A DNA stretch of 61,545 nt, from NCBI GenBank assembly GCA_021775835.1, contig JAJFHC010000091.1, forward strand, positions 1 through 61,545, written 5' to 3'. Each line of letters opens with the position of its first letter. Within the stretch, counting starts at the first letter, position 1. This DNA is from Hyphomicrobiales bacterium (GTDB taxonomy: Bacteria > Pseudomonadota > Alphaproteobacteria > Rhizobiales > JAJFHC01). The notes beneath the pieces were generated by a model. The model was not told the origin of the DNA and did not search any database. It saw only the letters and a program-made list of their open reading frames with translations. Below, piece by piece: positions 51,468 through 59,778 of this stretch. The position numbers were made by a program, and so were the translations under genes.

Positions 51468-53027
51468 ATGTTGCAGAACTGGAAAAAACACACGCGAAGC
51501 CTCGTTAGAGGTGTCGAGGAATGCTGCCGAAACGCTGGCAGAACTTTAACGGCATTCCGTCATGACAAGCGTGGCAACATCGCGATGATCTTCGGCCTGG
51601 CCGTCATTCCCATGGTGACGGCAGCCGGTGTCGGTATCGATCTTTCCCGTGCTCACATGGTCAAGCAACGCCTTGGCCACGCTCTCGACGCTGCTGCCCT
51701 GGCCGTTGGAACCGCGACCGGCAAGACCGGCGACGAGCTGGATGCCATGGCCCAGAGTTATTTCGATGCCAATTATCCTGCCGCCGAACTGGGCGTGCCG
51801 GGTACCCTGACCCTGACTGTGACCGACGGTGTCGTATCCATGTCGGCTTCTGCTGAAGTTGACACGGCCATGATGAGTGTTGCCGGTTATGACAAGCTGG
51901 ACGTTTCCGCCAATACAGAGGTGACCAGAAAGATCACCGGTCTTGAAGTTGTCATGGTGCTCGACAATACCGGGTCCATGGGCTCCTACGGCAAATTGTC
52001 GGCTCTCAAGACTGCGGCCGACGATCTGGTGGATATCCTCTACGGTGAAGAGACGTCGTCGGAAAACCTCAAGATCGGCCTGGTGCCGTTTGCCGCTGCG
52101 GTCAATGTCGGAACCGATTACGAGGACTCCGGCTGGATCGATACAACGGGTGCTTCCAGCGTCAACGGACTGAACTTCCGCAACGGCAAGCACGCCATGC
52201 AGATCTATGGCTTTGTGACCAACAAGAGCTGGAACGGTTGCGTCGAAGCGCGGCCTACGCCCTATGACATTCAGGATACCGCCCCGGACGTCGCTATTGG
52301 CGATACGTTGTGGGTGCCCTACTTTGCACCTGATGAACCCGATAACGGGAGCGATTACGGCTATTATTATCCAACCAATTATCTCGATGACAACACGGAC
52401 AAGACCGACCTCCAGAAGCGTCAAAGCAAAAACAACAAGTACAAGACGAATGTCTATTCGTCCGGGCCGCACACGAACTGCTCGACCAAGGCAATCACAC
52501 CTCTGACAGGCACAAAAGTCACGGTCACGGACGCGATTGAAGAGATGAACGCCACTGGAACCACAAACATTCCCTTCGGCATGGCCTGGGGATGGCGTGT
52601 GATTTCGCCGACCGAGCCTTTCACTGAAGGGTCGCCCTATGACGACGAGAAATTCCAGAAGGTGATTATCCTGCTCACCGATGGCGAGAATTACATCGGC
52701 AGTTACAACAATCACAACAAGAGCTACTACAACGGCTATGGCTACGTGAAGGATGGCCGTCTCGGGACCACGAGTGCCAGTGCCGCGCTGACAGAGTTGA
52801 ACGAGCGCACCGCTGAGGTTTGCGAAAACATCAAGGATGAAAATCCGGACAAGCCGATCATCATCTATACGATCACGTTCCAGCTCTATAACAACGACAT
52901 CAAGGATCTCATGCGCAATTGCGCCAGTGACCCGGAGAAGTTTTTCGATTCGCCGTCAAACTCTGTCCTGAAACAGAATTTCCAGACGATCGCCAACGAA
53001 CTGAGCGAATTGCGGATCAGCAAATAG
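51468..53027 (+). CDS. TadG-like pilus assembly protein with vWA domain, paralog 3
   Basis: The 519-residue protein is nearly the same as paralog 2 after residue 36; the last ~130 residues differ at only about three places. Variable spots are the cytoplasmic N-terminus (MLQNWKKHTRSLVRG) and the insert near YLDDNTDKTDLQKRQ. It has the same Tad segment and vWA signature DNTGSM. Recent duplication or gene conversion explains the identity. It is followed by a GC hairpin and a strong intrinsic terminator. Confidence 0.82.
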   Translation: MLQNWKKHTRSLVRGVEECCRNAGRTLTAFRHDKRGNIAMIFGLAVIPMVTAAGVGIDLSRAHMVKQRLGHALDAAALAVGTATGKTGDELDAMAQSYFDANYPAAELGVPGTLTLTVTDGVVSMSASAEVDTAMMSVAGYDKLDVSANTEVTRKITGLEVVMVLDNTGSMGSYGKLSALKTAADDLVDILYGEETSSENLKIGLVPFAAAVNVGTDYEDSGWIDTTGASSVNGLNFRNGKHAMQIYGFVTNKSWNGCVEARPTPYDIQDTAPDVAIGDTLWVPYFAPDEPDNGSDYGYYYPTNYLDDNTDKTDLQKRQSKNNKYKTNVYSSGPHTNCSTKAITPLTGTKVTVTDAIEEMNATGTTNIPFGMAWGWRVISPTEPFTEGSPYDDEKFQKVIILLTDGENYIGSYNNHNKSYYNGYGYVKDGRLGTTSASAALTELNERTAEVCENIKDENPDKPIIIYTITFQLYNNDIKDLMRNCASDPEKFFDSPSNSVLKQNFQTIANELSELRISK

Positions 53028-53037
53028 CAATGAGTTT

Positions 53038-53052
53038 CGGCCCTCTGGGCCG
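53038..53052 (+). terminator. Short hairpin after TadG paralog 3
   Basis: CGGCCC-TCT-GGGCCG is a perfect 6-bp stem 11 bases after the stop codon, with no T-run. It may protect the mRNA end ahead of the main terminator. Confidence 0.35.
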
Positions 53053-53076
53053 AACGAACCTGGACTCAAAAAGAAA

Positions 53077-53114
53077 CCCCGGCATATCCTGCGATATGCC
53101 GGGGCTTTTTGTTT
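53077..53114 (+). terminator. Strong Rho-independent terminator
   Basis: A perfect 12-bp stem (53077-53088 with 53093-53104, CCCCGGCATATC) has the loop CTGC and is followed by CTTTTTGTTTG. It ends transcription of TadG paralog 3, and also stands just past the stop of the convergent secretin-N-domain gene. Confidence 0.9.
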
Positions 53115-53153
53115 GAAGCGAGGGCCGTAATCGGTGCGCTAACGGAGCGCTGC

Positions 53154-53672
53154 TTATTCTCCGTCGCCGGCCGCGTCGGCCGAGCCCTGGGAAATTCCCG
53201 ATTTGCCGGCTATCTGTTTCTGCAAACCCTGGAACGATGCGTCATTGTCACCGACCACAAGGGTGCGGTCGCATGTGGGGGCACAATTATACGTCAATCG
53301 GGCCACACCCCTGTAAAGTGTCACGCTCCGTGAACTTGTGCTGCGCACATGAATGGTCACCTCGTCGATCTGAACACCCTTACGGTCCAGCGCGATAAGG
53401 TTTGTGCTGCCGGGGTTTTTGCCGAGAACAACAAGCATCTTGCCGCTTTGCACGTTCACGTCGGCCGTCGAGGGATTGCCGACAATTACCGTTGCAGCTG
53501 ATCGGACCAGCCGGTGAATCGACGCTTCATCGACGTTGACGACAATTTCTGCAGCCTGTGCCGAACTCGATGCGAACGGCCCGGATGCCGAAAACGACAA
53601 GACTGTAAGGGCACCCAGTGCAGCGGTCACAGCAATCCGGCCAAGTTTTCTGGAAATTTGTGTGTAACGCAT
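53154..53672 (-). CDS. Orphan pilus-secretin N-terminal domain protein
   Basis: The 172-residue exported protein has a signal peptide (LGRIAVTAALGALTVLSFSA, cleavage near AQA) and one domain, EIVVNVDEASIHRLVRSAAT through VTIHVRSTSS. It matches the N-terminal domain of CpaC/RcpA secretins, as in full-length CpaC here (DVLVSDPETVNAV). It has no secretin pore domain. A Cys pair (YNCAPTCDRTL) follows. It probably binds the secretin or the pilus channel in the periplasm. It lies on the strand opposite to the other Cpa genes, facing TadG paralog 3. Confidence 0.78.
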   Translation of the reverse strand: MRYTQISRKLGRIAVTAALGALTVLSFSASGPFASSSAQAAEIVVNVDEASIHRLVRSAATVIVGNPSTADVNVQSGKMLVVLGKNPGSTNLIALDRKGVQIDEVTIHVRSTSSRSVTLYRGVARLTYNCAPTCDRTLVVGDNDASFQGLQKQIAGKSGISQGSADAAGDGE

Positions 53673-54290
53673 GGAATTGTCTTTCCAATTTAAGTCGGGA
53701 AACGACGATTAAGCCGGGAAAATGGTGAATGAATCCTTACCCGAAGCGTTTCCGCCGTCGAATTTGCTCCACAACAACCTCTATCGGTCGGTGTAGGGCG
53801 GTCAATTGGAGAAAATTTGCGGCCTGTGGAACAAAAATCACATTTTTTTCGACCCACTGGTGATCTGGCATGGAGAATACCGGTTGGAACGGATGCCCAA
53901 TGTAGACATCTCCGGCGAAGAATTCACGCCGGACGCCATTTGAAGGCGCGGTCGCCATGAAAAAGCGATCACATTTCAAGTATTGTTTCGCGCTTGTGGG
54001 TTCGTAAAGTGGTGTGTTGAGGCGATATTAACCAATATTTTCCAGTGTAAAATTCCTATTAACAAGTAACATTGATATTTTTATTCACAGAGTCATGTAT
54101 AACAATGAAAAAATATATAGTTAACAAGCATTAATGGATAAATTAATTTCGTTTAACTATAAGAATCCGCACCTGTTAACTTGATTGTAACTCCTCAGGC
54201 CTATTATCACGACAGTTCAGTACTGCACATGGCCGGACGGCTCGCAGACGGAACTGGTGCTGTCAAACCTGTGTACCTAGGAGAAAAAAA
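53673..54290. promoter_or_regulatory. Long AT-rich control region of flp
   Basis: About 620 bases with no convincing gene; the part from about 54000 is extremely AT-rich. It has several TTAAC half-sites: TTAACC at 54028-54033, and TTAACTTGATTGTAAC at 54176-54191, a TTAA-N7-TTAA-like CtrA box with one mismatch about 100 bases before flp. A weak 80-codon minus-strand frame (53737-53979) is not accepted as a gene. Confidence 0.5.
54176..54191 (+). promoter_or_regulatory. CtrA-like box upstream of flp
   Basis: TTAACTTGATTGTAAC fits TTAA-N7-TTAAC with one changed base (G for T). In Caulobacter pilA is under CtrA control. Assignment here rests on the motif and position only. Confidence 0.4.
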
Positions 54291-54455
54291 ATGAAAAAGC
54301 TTTTTGCACGTTTTGCTAAGGACGAGTCTGGTGCCACTGCCATTGAGTATGGCCTTATTGCCGCTGGTATCTCTGTTGCGATCGTTACGGTCGTCAGCAA
54401 CATCGGTGGAAGCCTGAGCTCGACATTCGGTGAAGTGGATGACGGCCTGCAGTAG
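54291..54455 (+). CDS. flp: Flp/Fap-type major pilin
   Basis: The 54-residue prepilin starts MKKLFARFAKDESG and is cleaved after Gly14 to give ATAIEYGLIAAGISVAIVTV. Glu at +5 and Tyr at +6 are the hallmark of Flp pilins. It is the structural subunit of the Tad pilus, processed by the CpaA peptidase encoded downstream. The ribosome site is TAGGAG with an A-run. A strong hairpin after the gene suggests that most transcripts end there, which fits the need for far more pilin than assembly proteins. Confidence 0.95.
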   Translation: MKKLFARFAKDESGATAIEYGLIAAGISVAIVTVVSNIGGSLSSTFGEVDDGLQ

Positions 54456-54527
54456 AGGCTTAGTTTACTACTCCCAGGTTGTGTTGGTTTAGTCCGGCCA
54501 ATCAGGGAGGCGTCAATAATAATAAGA

Positions 54528-54568
54528 AACCGCCGGTTGTCCTTTGGGCAGCCGGCGGTTCGCTTTTG
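54528..54568 (+). terminator. Rho-independent terminator after flp
   Basis: A 15-bp stem including two wobble pairs (54528-54542 with 54546-54560) has the loop TTT and is followed by CGCTTTTG. It should limit read-through from flp into cpaA. Confidence 0.8.
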
Positions 54569-54570
54569 AA

Positions 54571-54587
54571 GGACAGGCTGCCTGTCC
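54571..54587. other. Second small hairpin between flp and cpaA
   Basis: GGACAGG-CTG-CCTGTCC is a perfect 7-bp stem right after the flp terminator. Its role is unknown. Confidence 0.35.
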
Positions 54588-54731
54588 GACGCAGACTTCG
54601 CTGCCCGCAGGAATCATGCAACTCACCGTCTTTCCGTCTGGGAGTTTACGTGGATTTTACCCGATTGCCCTACAACAGTCATGAGCGCGCAAAGACGGCG
54701 CACTCGCCGACAAGCCAGATGGGAACGTTCA

Positions 54732-55232
54732 ATGTTTGAAGTGCTGATTTTGCTGATCTTCCCGTGGGCCATGGCGTTTGCAGCGACAAGCGACCTGGTC
54801 ACGATGACCATATCCAACAAGGTGTCGGCTATTCTTATCGCCGGATTTGTCGCCATGGCTGTTTGGGCGGGCATGGATCTGCACACGTTTGGGCTTCATG
54901 TTCTGGCCGGCGCGGCTATGCTCGCGGTGGGAATAGTGTTTTTTGCAATGAACTGGATCGGCGGCGGGGACGCCAAATTGTTTGCAGCCACGGCTTTGTG
55001 GTTGGGATGGACGCATCTTTTCGAATACGTCATCGCCATCGGAATCTACGGTGGTCTGCTGACCCTGGGTCTGATTATGATCCGGAAACAGCCGATGCCG
55101 GCCTTTGCGATCCGTCACGACTGGTTTGCCCGTCTGCACGACCGCGACTCCGGTATCCCCTATGGCATCGCCCTCGCGGCCGCCGGCCTGATGATCTATC
55201 CCCGCTCGGGCTGGATGACTCTTTATCTTTGA
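54732..55232 (+). CDS. cpaA: Prepilin peptidase (TadV/CpaA type)
   Basis: From ATG 54732 (MFEVLILLIFPWAMAFA) the product is 166 residues with about four to six membrane helices. It carries both catalytic Asp of the A24 family: ATSDLVTMTISN and WIGGGDAKLFAA. It removes the leader of Flp and of the TadE/TadG-like pseudopilins. An upstream in-frame ATG at 54681 adds 17 basic residues and is less likely. It is a short member of the family without the methyltransferase domain of PilD. Confidence 0.92.
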   Translation: MFEVLILLIFPWAMAFAATSDLVTMTISNKVSAILIAGFVAMAVWAGMDLHTFGLHVLAGAAMLAVGIVFFAMNWIGGGDAKLFAATALWLGWTHLFEYVIAIGIYGGLLTLGLIMIRKQPMPAFAIRHDWFARLHDRDSGIPYGIALAAAGLMIYPRSGWMTLYL

Positions 55233-55334
55233 GCCGATTGAAAACAGGCGTTTCTGGTGTGGCAGACCTGACTTGGGCGTAAACAAGGCGATCGTACAGA
55301 TTTCGGTCATCTTAAAGCGTTAGTTTCACCACAA

Positions 55335-55350
55335 TTAACCATAAGTTGAC
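55335..55350 (+). promoter_or_regulatory. CtrA-like box upstream of cpaB
   Basis: TTAACCATAAGTTGAC fits TTAA-N7-TTAAC with one changed base and includes the common TTAACCAT half-site. It stands 72 bases before the cpaB start, the right place for a cell-cycle-controlled promoter of the cpaBCDEF-tadB operon. Confidence 0.5.
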
Positions 55351-55421
55351 CATTACCCGTTCAAATGTACCCAGCAGCGTTGATTTTTGCGCGTGTTGAG
55401 TTGTGTTCTGGGTAGGTTGAG

Positions 55422-56240
55422 ATGAAATTAGTCCGTGTCGCTCTTGTCGTCGTAGCGTTGGTTGCCGCAATCGGAGCCGCCGTATTATCGCAGGGCCTTC
55501 TTGGCGGAAACAAATCCGTAAAGAAGAAAGCTGGTCCCGATCTTAATACCGTTCAGGTTCTTGTAGCGGGAAAGAAGATCAAGATTGGCGAAAAGATCTC
55601 CGCAAGCATGCTGCGCTGGCAGCCCTGGCCAAAGGCGGCTTTGTCTTCGGAGTATCTGGTCAAGGGCAAAAGCCCGAATGCCATGAAGGACTTCACCGGT
55701 GCAACCGCAAGAGCCAGGCTAGTCAAGAACGAACCCATCCTCGCCGCCAAACTGGTCAAGGCAGGTAAGGGCGGATTCATGGCAGCCGTATTGCCGGCAG
55801 GACTGCGCGCGATCAGCGTGAAGATATCACCGGAAACCGGCGCCGGCGGGTTTATTCTCCCCAACGACCGGGTTGACGTCATTCTGACACGCCGCCAACG
55901 CTCGAAACGGTCGGGCCAAGGCCATGTCAGTGAAACCATCCTGACCAACGTTCAGGTCCTGGCCATCGACCAGGCGCTCAAGAGCAAGAAGGAAGGTAAG
56001 GACGGCAAGGGCGGTAAGGTCGCAGTCGGCAAGACCGCGACCCTGGCCCTGAAATCATTCCAGGCAGAGCAATTGGCTCTGGCCGAAGCCCGGGGCGACC
56101 TTTCGCTCGCATTGCGCAGCATGGCCGATTCTGATCCGACGGCGAAGGCCGACGATGATCTCGAAGATTTCCACCGCCGAACCGGATCCGTGACCGTCGT
56201 TCGTTATGGCGTTTCCTCGCAAGTCAGCGCCAGCCAGTAA
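55422..56240 (+). CDS. cpaB: Flp pilus assembly protein CpaB/RcpC
   Basis: The 272-residue protein has an N-terminal membrane anchor (VRVALVVVALVAAIGAAVLS) and a SAF domain (about 45-120; VQVLVAGKKIKIGEKISASML), followed by the RcpC-type region with VLPAGLRAISVKISPETGAG and FILPNDRVDVILTRR. CpaB is a periplasmic part that steadies the secretin channel. It opens the main assembly operon; the next start lies 13 bases on. Confidence 0.92.
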   Translation: MKLVRVALVVVALVAAIGAAVLSQGLLGGNKSVKKKAGPDLNTVQVLVAGKKIKIGEKISASMLRWQPWPKAALSSEYLVKGKSPNAMKDFTGATARARLVKNEPILAAKLVKAGKGGFMAAVLPAGLRAISVKISPETGAGGFILPNDRVDVILTRRQRSKRSGQGHVSETILTNVQVLAIDQALKSKKEGKDGKGGKVAVGKTATLALKSFQAEQLALAEARGDLSLALRSMADSDPTAKADDDLEDFHRRTGSVTVVRYGVSSQVSASQ

Positions 56241-56253
56241 AGGGGCCGAGTTC

Positions 56254-57705
56254 ATGTTTAGTTTCAACGCACCAAACCCCGCGCGCCTTTCCCGTCACTG
56301 TATGATGTTGGGGTTGGCTGCGATGATGGCAATGCTTGTTTCACTGATCAGTCCACTGAGTACACCGGCAACTGCTGCCGATATGGATCTGTTTATCGAT
56401 GAAGTCGGGACCAAGCGTTACGTCAAGATCGGGTTAGGAAAATCACTGATCGTGCGCCTGCCGCGCGCCGCTCGCGATGTTCTCGTGTCCGATCCCGAAA
56501 CCGTCAATGCGGTAACACGGACAGCCCGGACCACCTATCTGATCGGCAAGAAGGTCGGCTTGACCAACGCCTTTTTCTTTGACAAATCCGGTCGCGAAAT
56601 CCTGAACCTGGAGATCCAGGTGGAACGCGATCTGGCCGTATTGCGGCGCATGATGCGCAGGTTGATTCCCAACAATGCCATCAAGCTCGAGTCGATAAAC
56701 GACAATGTGGTGCTGTCGGGAGTGGTGAGAAACGCCTCCCAGGCGAAGCAGGCCTCCGACATTGCCGCCCGATTTGCAGGAAAACCGGAAAACGTCCTGA
56801 ACATGCTGTCAATCAGTGGCAAGCAACAGGTCACCCTGAAGGTCACGATTGCAGAAATGCAGCGGACCGTCCTCAAACAGTTGGGTGTCGACCTCACAGC
56901 TGCATTCGATATCGCCAGCACGGTCGTCAATCTTGCTTCACTCAATCCGTTCACGGTAAGTGCCGACGGTGCCTTAAGCGGGACCAATGCTGCGGGAACT
57001 TTTACCAATGGCGGTACCAGTATCTCGAGCACGATCCGGGCATTGGAGAGAAATGGGTTGCTGCGTACCCTGGCCGAACCAACGCTGACGGCGGTCTCTG
57101 GCGAGTCTGCAAAGTTCCTGGCGGGCGGGGAATTCCCAGTACCTGTTGGTGGCGATGGAAACGAAATCAAGATTGAATTCAAACCCTTCGGTGTAGGGCT
57201 CGGCTTCACGCCCATAGTGCTGTCCGAGGGCAGAATCAGCCTCAAGGTCTCGACCGAAGTCAGTGAGTTGTCAAATGAGAATGCAATTCAGCTGACCGGT
57301 ACGACAACCAGTTCCAGCCTTGTGGTCCCCGGTCTGATCACGAGGCGCGCGGAGACGGTCGTGGAGATGCCCAGTGGCGGCTCAATGGTGATGGCCGGGC
57401 TTATCAAGGAACAGACGAAGCAGGAACTGAACGGCGTGCCGGGCATCAAGGACGTGCCAATTCTGGGGGCACTGTTTCGCAGCCGCGATTTTGAGCGTTC
57501 GGACACCGAACTGGTCGTGATTGTCACGCCCTATATCGTTCAGCCCGTGGCGCGAAAGAAACTCTCGAAGCCCGATAAGAACTTCAATATCGCACATGAC
57601 GTGGAGACCGTTCTCCTGGGCCGCCTCAACAAGGTCTACGGAACATCGGGACGTGCAATGCCTGAGGGCAAATACCATGGAAGCTACGGCTTCATTGTCG
57701 AGTAA
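56254..57705 (+). CDS. cpaC: Flp pilus outer-membrane secretin CpaC/RcpA
   Basis: From ATG 56254 (MFSFNAPNPARLSRH; AGGGG upstream) the product is 483 residues. It has a signal peptide (MMLGLAAMMAMLVSLIS through ATAAD), a pilus-secretin N domain (about 45-120), a BON-like segment (NNAIKLESINDNVVLSGVV) and the secretin pore domain ending VPILGALFRSRDFERSDTELV. It forms the ring through which the pilus leaves the outer membrane. The frame is also open to 56206, but that would overlap cpaB and lose the signal peptide. Confidence 0.95.
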   Translation: MFSFNAPNPARLSRHCMMLGLAAMMAMLVSLISPLSTPATAADMDLFIDEVGTKRYVKIGLGKSLIVRLPRAARDVLVSDPETVNAVTRTARTTYLIGKKVGLTNAFFFDKSGREILNLEIQVERDLAVLRRMMRRLIPNNAIKLESINDNVVLSGVVRNASQAKQASDIAARFAGKPENVLNMLSISGKQQVTLKVTIAEMQRTVLKQLGVDLTAAFDIASTVVNLASLNPFTVSADGALSGTNAAGTFTNGGTSISSTIRALERNGLLRTLAEPTLTAVSGESAKFLAGGEFPVPVGGDGNEIKIEFKPFGVGLGFTPIVLSEGRISLKVSTEVSELSNENAIQLTGTTTSSSLVVPGLITRRAETVVEMPSGGSMVMAGLIKEQTKQELNGVPGIKDVPILGALFRSRDFERSDTELVVIVTPYIVQPVARKKLSKPDKNFNIAHDVETVLLGRLNKVYGTSGRAMPEGKYHGSYGFIVE

Positions 57706-57726
57706 GCCCGATTGGGAGCGGAAAAA

Positions 57727-58491
57727 ATGACTAAGTATAGCGTAACGGGCGGCCCGGCTGCGGCCGCGTTGGAAGCAAGATCCAAGAGCACCGCCCGCTC
57801 GATGGCGATCCTGGTGGCGCTGGCCTTGTCGGCTGTCGTGCTGACGGGTTGCCTGATGCCCAAACAGGGGTTTGTGGACTATCGGCCCGTCGAGGTGTCC
57901 CAGAACCATCCAATCACTGTCGAACAGGGTGAAGCGCGGCTTGAAATTCAGGTGCCGCCGCGTTCGAAGAAACTTTCAAGGGAAGACCGCGCCCGTGTCG
58001 CGCAGTTTGCAAGCGAGCACCGGTCGGAAGGCCATGGCCCCCTCGTTGTTGCCAGGCCGCGCGGTGGCAGAAACGAGATATCGGCGGCGGGAACCGTTGC
58101 GTCGGTCCAGCGTGTGCTGCGCCGTTCGGGTGTGCCGGGCAACACCGTTCAGTACCGTGCTTACAGGGTCGAACAGGCATCGGCGCCAGCGCCGGTGATC
58201 CTGACATTCGAGCGCTATCAGGCCCGTGTGGAAGAATGTGGCAGATGGCCCAAGAACGTCGCCAATACATACGACAACCGGCCTTATGCCAATTTTGGCT
58301 GTGCCTCCCAGGCGAACCTTGCCGCCATGGTCGTGAATCCCAAGGATTTTGTAACCCCTCGCACAATGACCCCTGCAGATGCGATCCGGCGCGACAACGT
58401 GTACGACGCCTATCGTAAAGGCGATGCCACCCAGTCCGAACGTACTAAGGACGATAGTGGCAAGGTCAGTGAGCAAAAAGTTGGCGAATAA
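57727..58491 (+). CDS. cpaD: Flp pilus lipoprotein CpaD
   Basis: From ATG 57727 (GGAGCGG upstream) the product is 254 residues. It has a lipoprotein signal, ILVALALSAVVLTGC, ending in a lipobox Cys. The CpaD region contains QNHPITVEQGEARLEIQVP and FGCASQANLAAMVVNPKDFV. CpaD is needed for the stability and placing of the CpaC secretin. It lies between cpaC (21-base gap) and cpaE (12-base gap) in the operon. Confidence 0.92.
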   Translation: MTKYSVTGGPAAAALEARSKSTARSMAILVALALSAVVLTGCLMPKQGFVDYRPVEVSQNHPITVEQGEARLEIQVPPRSKKLSREDRARVAQFASEHRSEGHGPLVVARPRGGRNEISAAGTVASVQRVLRRSGVPGNTVQYRAYRVEQASAPAPVILTFERYQARVEECGRWPKNVANTYDNRPYANFGCASQANLAAMVVNPKDFVTPRTMTPADAIRRDNVYDAYRKGDATQSERTKDDSGKVSEQKVGE

Positions 58492-58503
58492 GGAGAGACC
58501 GTC

Positions 58504-59778
58504 ATGAGCGAAGCAGCATACCAGGACGATCCGATAATGGATGTCGCGGAACCGGTTTCGCAGGCTCTGTCGATTCCCCGGATTTCGATTCACGGATTCT
58601 TCGAAGATCCAACGTCGGCCCACGTGCTCGAAAGCGCGGCCACGGACCGACGTCTTGCCAAGACGCACACCAGTGCGCAACTGGGCGGTATCCCTGCCGC
58701 CGTGGAACAGTTCGCAAGCGCACCGACCCCCAACCTGATCATTGTCGAAAGCCGGGCCGGGCGTGAAGGCATGCTTGCCGAACTTAGCCGCCTGGCAGAA
58801 GTTTGTGACGCCGGCACCAAGGTCGTCGTGATCGGCCATCTGAACGACGTTGTGCTCTATCGTGAAATGGTTCGCCAGGGTGTGAGCGAGTATATCGTCG
58901 CGCCCTTCAGCCAGATGCAGATCATTAATTCAATCGCATCGCTGTACAACGACCCGGACGTCTCGCCTGTTGGGCGCGTGTTCGCCTTCGTTGGCGCGAA
59001 AGGTGGCGTGGGGTCCAGCACGATTGCCCACAACATTGGTTGGGTAATCTCCGACAGCCTGAATGAGGATGCGGTCATTGCCGATCTCGACATCCCGTTC
59101 GGCACAGCGGGCCTCAATTTCAACCAGGATCCGACCCAGGGAATTGCGGAAGCCCTGACGTCCCCCGATCGCTTGGATGAAGTCTTCCTCGAACGCCTGC
59201 TGTCCAAATGCAGCGATCGTCTCAGCCTGTTTGCTGCGCCCGCTGTCATCGACCGGGACTTCGAATGGGAAGACAGTGCACTCGAGGCCGTCATCGACGT
59301 CGTTCGGCGCCAGGTTCCCTGCTTCGTGATGGACATCCCACATGTCTGGACCCCCTGGGCACGTCAGGCCATGCTCGCGGCAGATGATGTTGTGATCACC
59401 GCAGAGCCCGATCTTGCTAACCTTCGCAACGCGAAGAATCTTGTCGATGTTCTCAAGGCAGCGCGCAAAAATGACAACCCGCCCAGACTGGTTCTGAATA
59501 AGGTTGGTATGACGAAACGGCCGGAAATCTCCCCTGAGGATTTCTCTAGCGCTCTCGAACTTCAGCCGTCGGCCATCATTCCCTACGAGCCCATGATTTT
59601 CGGCACCGCAGCCAACAATGGCCAGATGATTGATGAAATGGAAAAATCGGACCGCGTCAGCGAACAACTGCACGGACTGGCCCGTGTCGTGGCCGGCCGT
59701 TCCGAAGCACCGGTCGTGCGCAAGTCCATGTTTGCTCCATTGCTTGAGAAATTCTCGCGGAATAAGGACGCCAACTGA
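58504..59778 (+). CDS. cpaE: Pilus-localising ATPase CpaE/TadZ
   Basis: The 424-residue protein has an N-terminal receiver-like domain (about 25-155) lacking a phosphoacceptor Asp, then a MinD/ParA-like ATPase with the deviant Walker A motif FVGAKGGVGSSTIAHN, DLDIPFGTAGLNF and LVLNKVGM. TadZ/CpaE proteins mark the pole and recruit the pilus machine. Its stop shares one base with the cpaF start, so translation is coupled. Confidence 0.93.
   Translation: MSEAAYQDDPIMDVAEPVSQALSIPRISIHGFFEDPTSAHVLESAATDRRLAKTHTSAQLGGIPAAVEQFASAPTPNLIIVESRAGREGMLAELSRLAEVCDAGTKVVVIGHLNDVVLYREMVRQGVSEYIVAPFSQMQIINSIASLYNDPDVSPVGRVFAFVGAKGGVGSSTIAHNIGWVISDSLNEDAVIADLDIPFGTAGLNFNQDPTQGIAEALTSPDRLDEVFLERLLSKCSDRLSLFAAPAVIDRDFEWEDSALEAVIDVVRRQVPCFVMDIPHVWTPWARQAMLAADDVVITAEPDLANLRNAKNLVDVLKAARKNDNPPRLVLNKVGMTKRPEISPEDFSSALELQPSAIIPYEPMIFGTAANNGQMIDEMEKSDRVSEQLHGLARVVAGRSEAPVVRKSMFAPLLEKFSRNKDAN

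Noticed and set aside
53737..53979. 80-codon minus-strand ORF upstream of flp
   Set aside because: It starts at TTG without a ribosome site, has no recognisable domain and lies in a promoter-like AT-rich region; it may be noncoding.
54724..54731. GAACGTTC just before cpaA, resembling the BetI core
   Set aside because: Only 8 bases match and the flanks differ from the two 17-base boxes; another chance copy lies inside the gene at 20391-21230.
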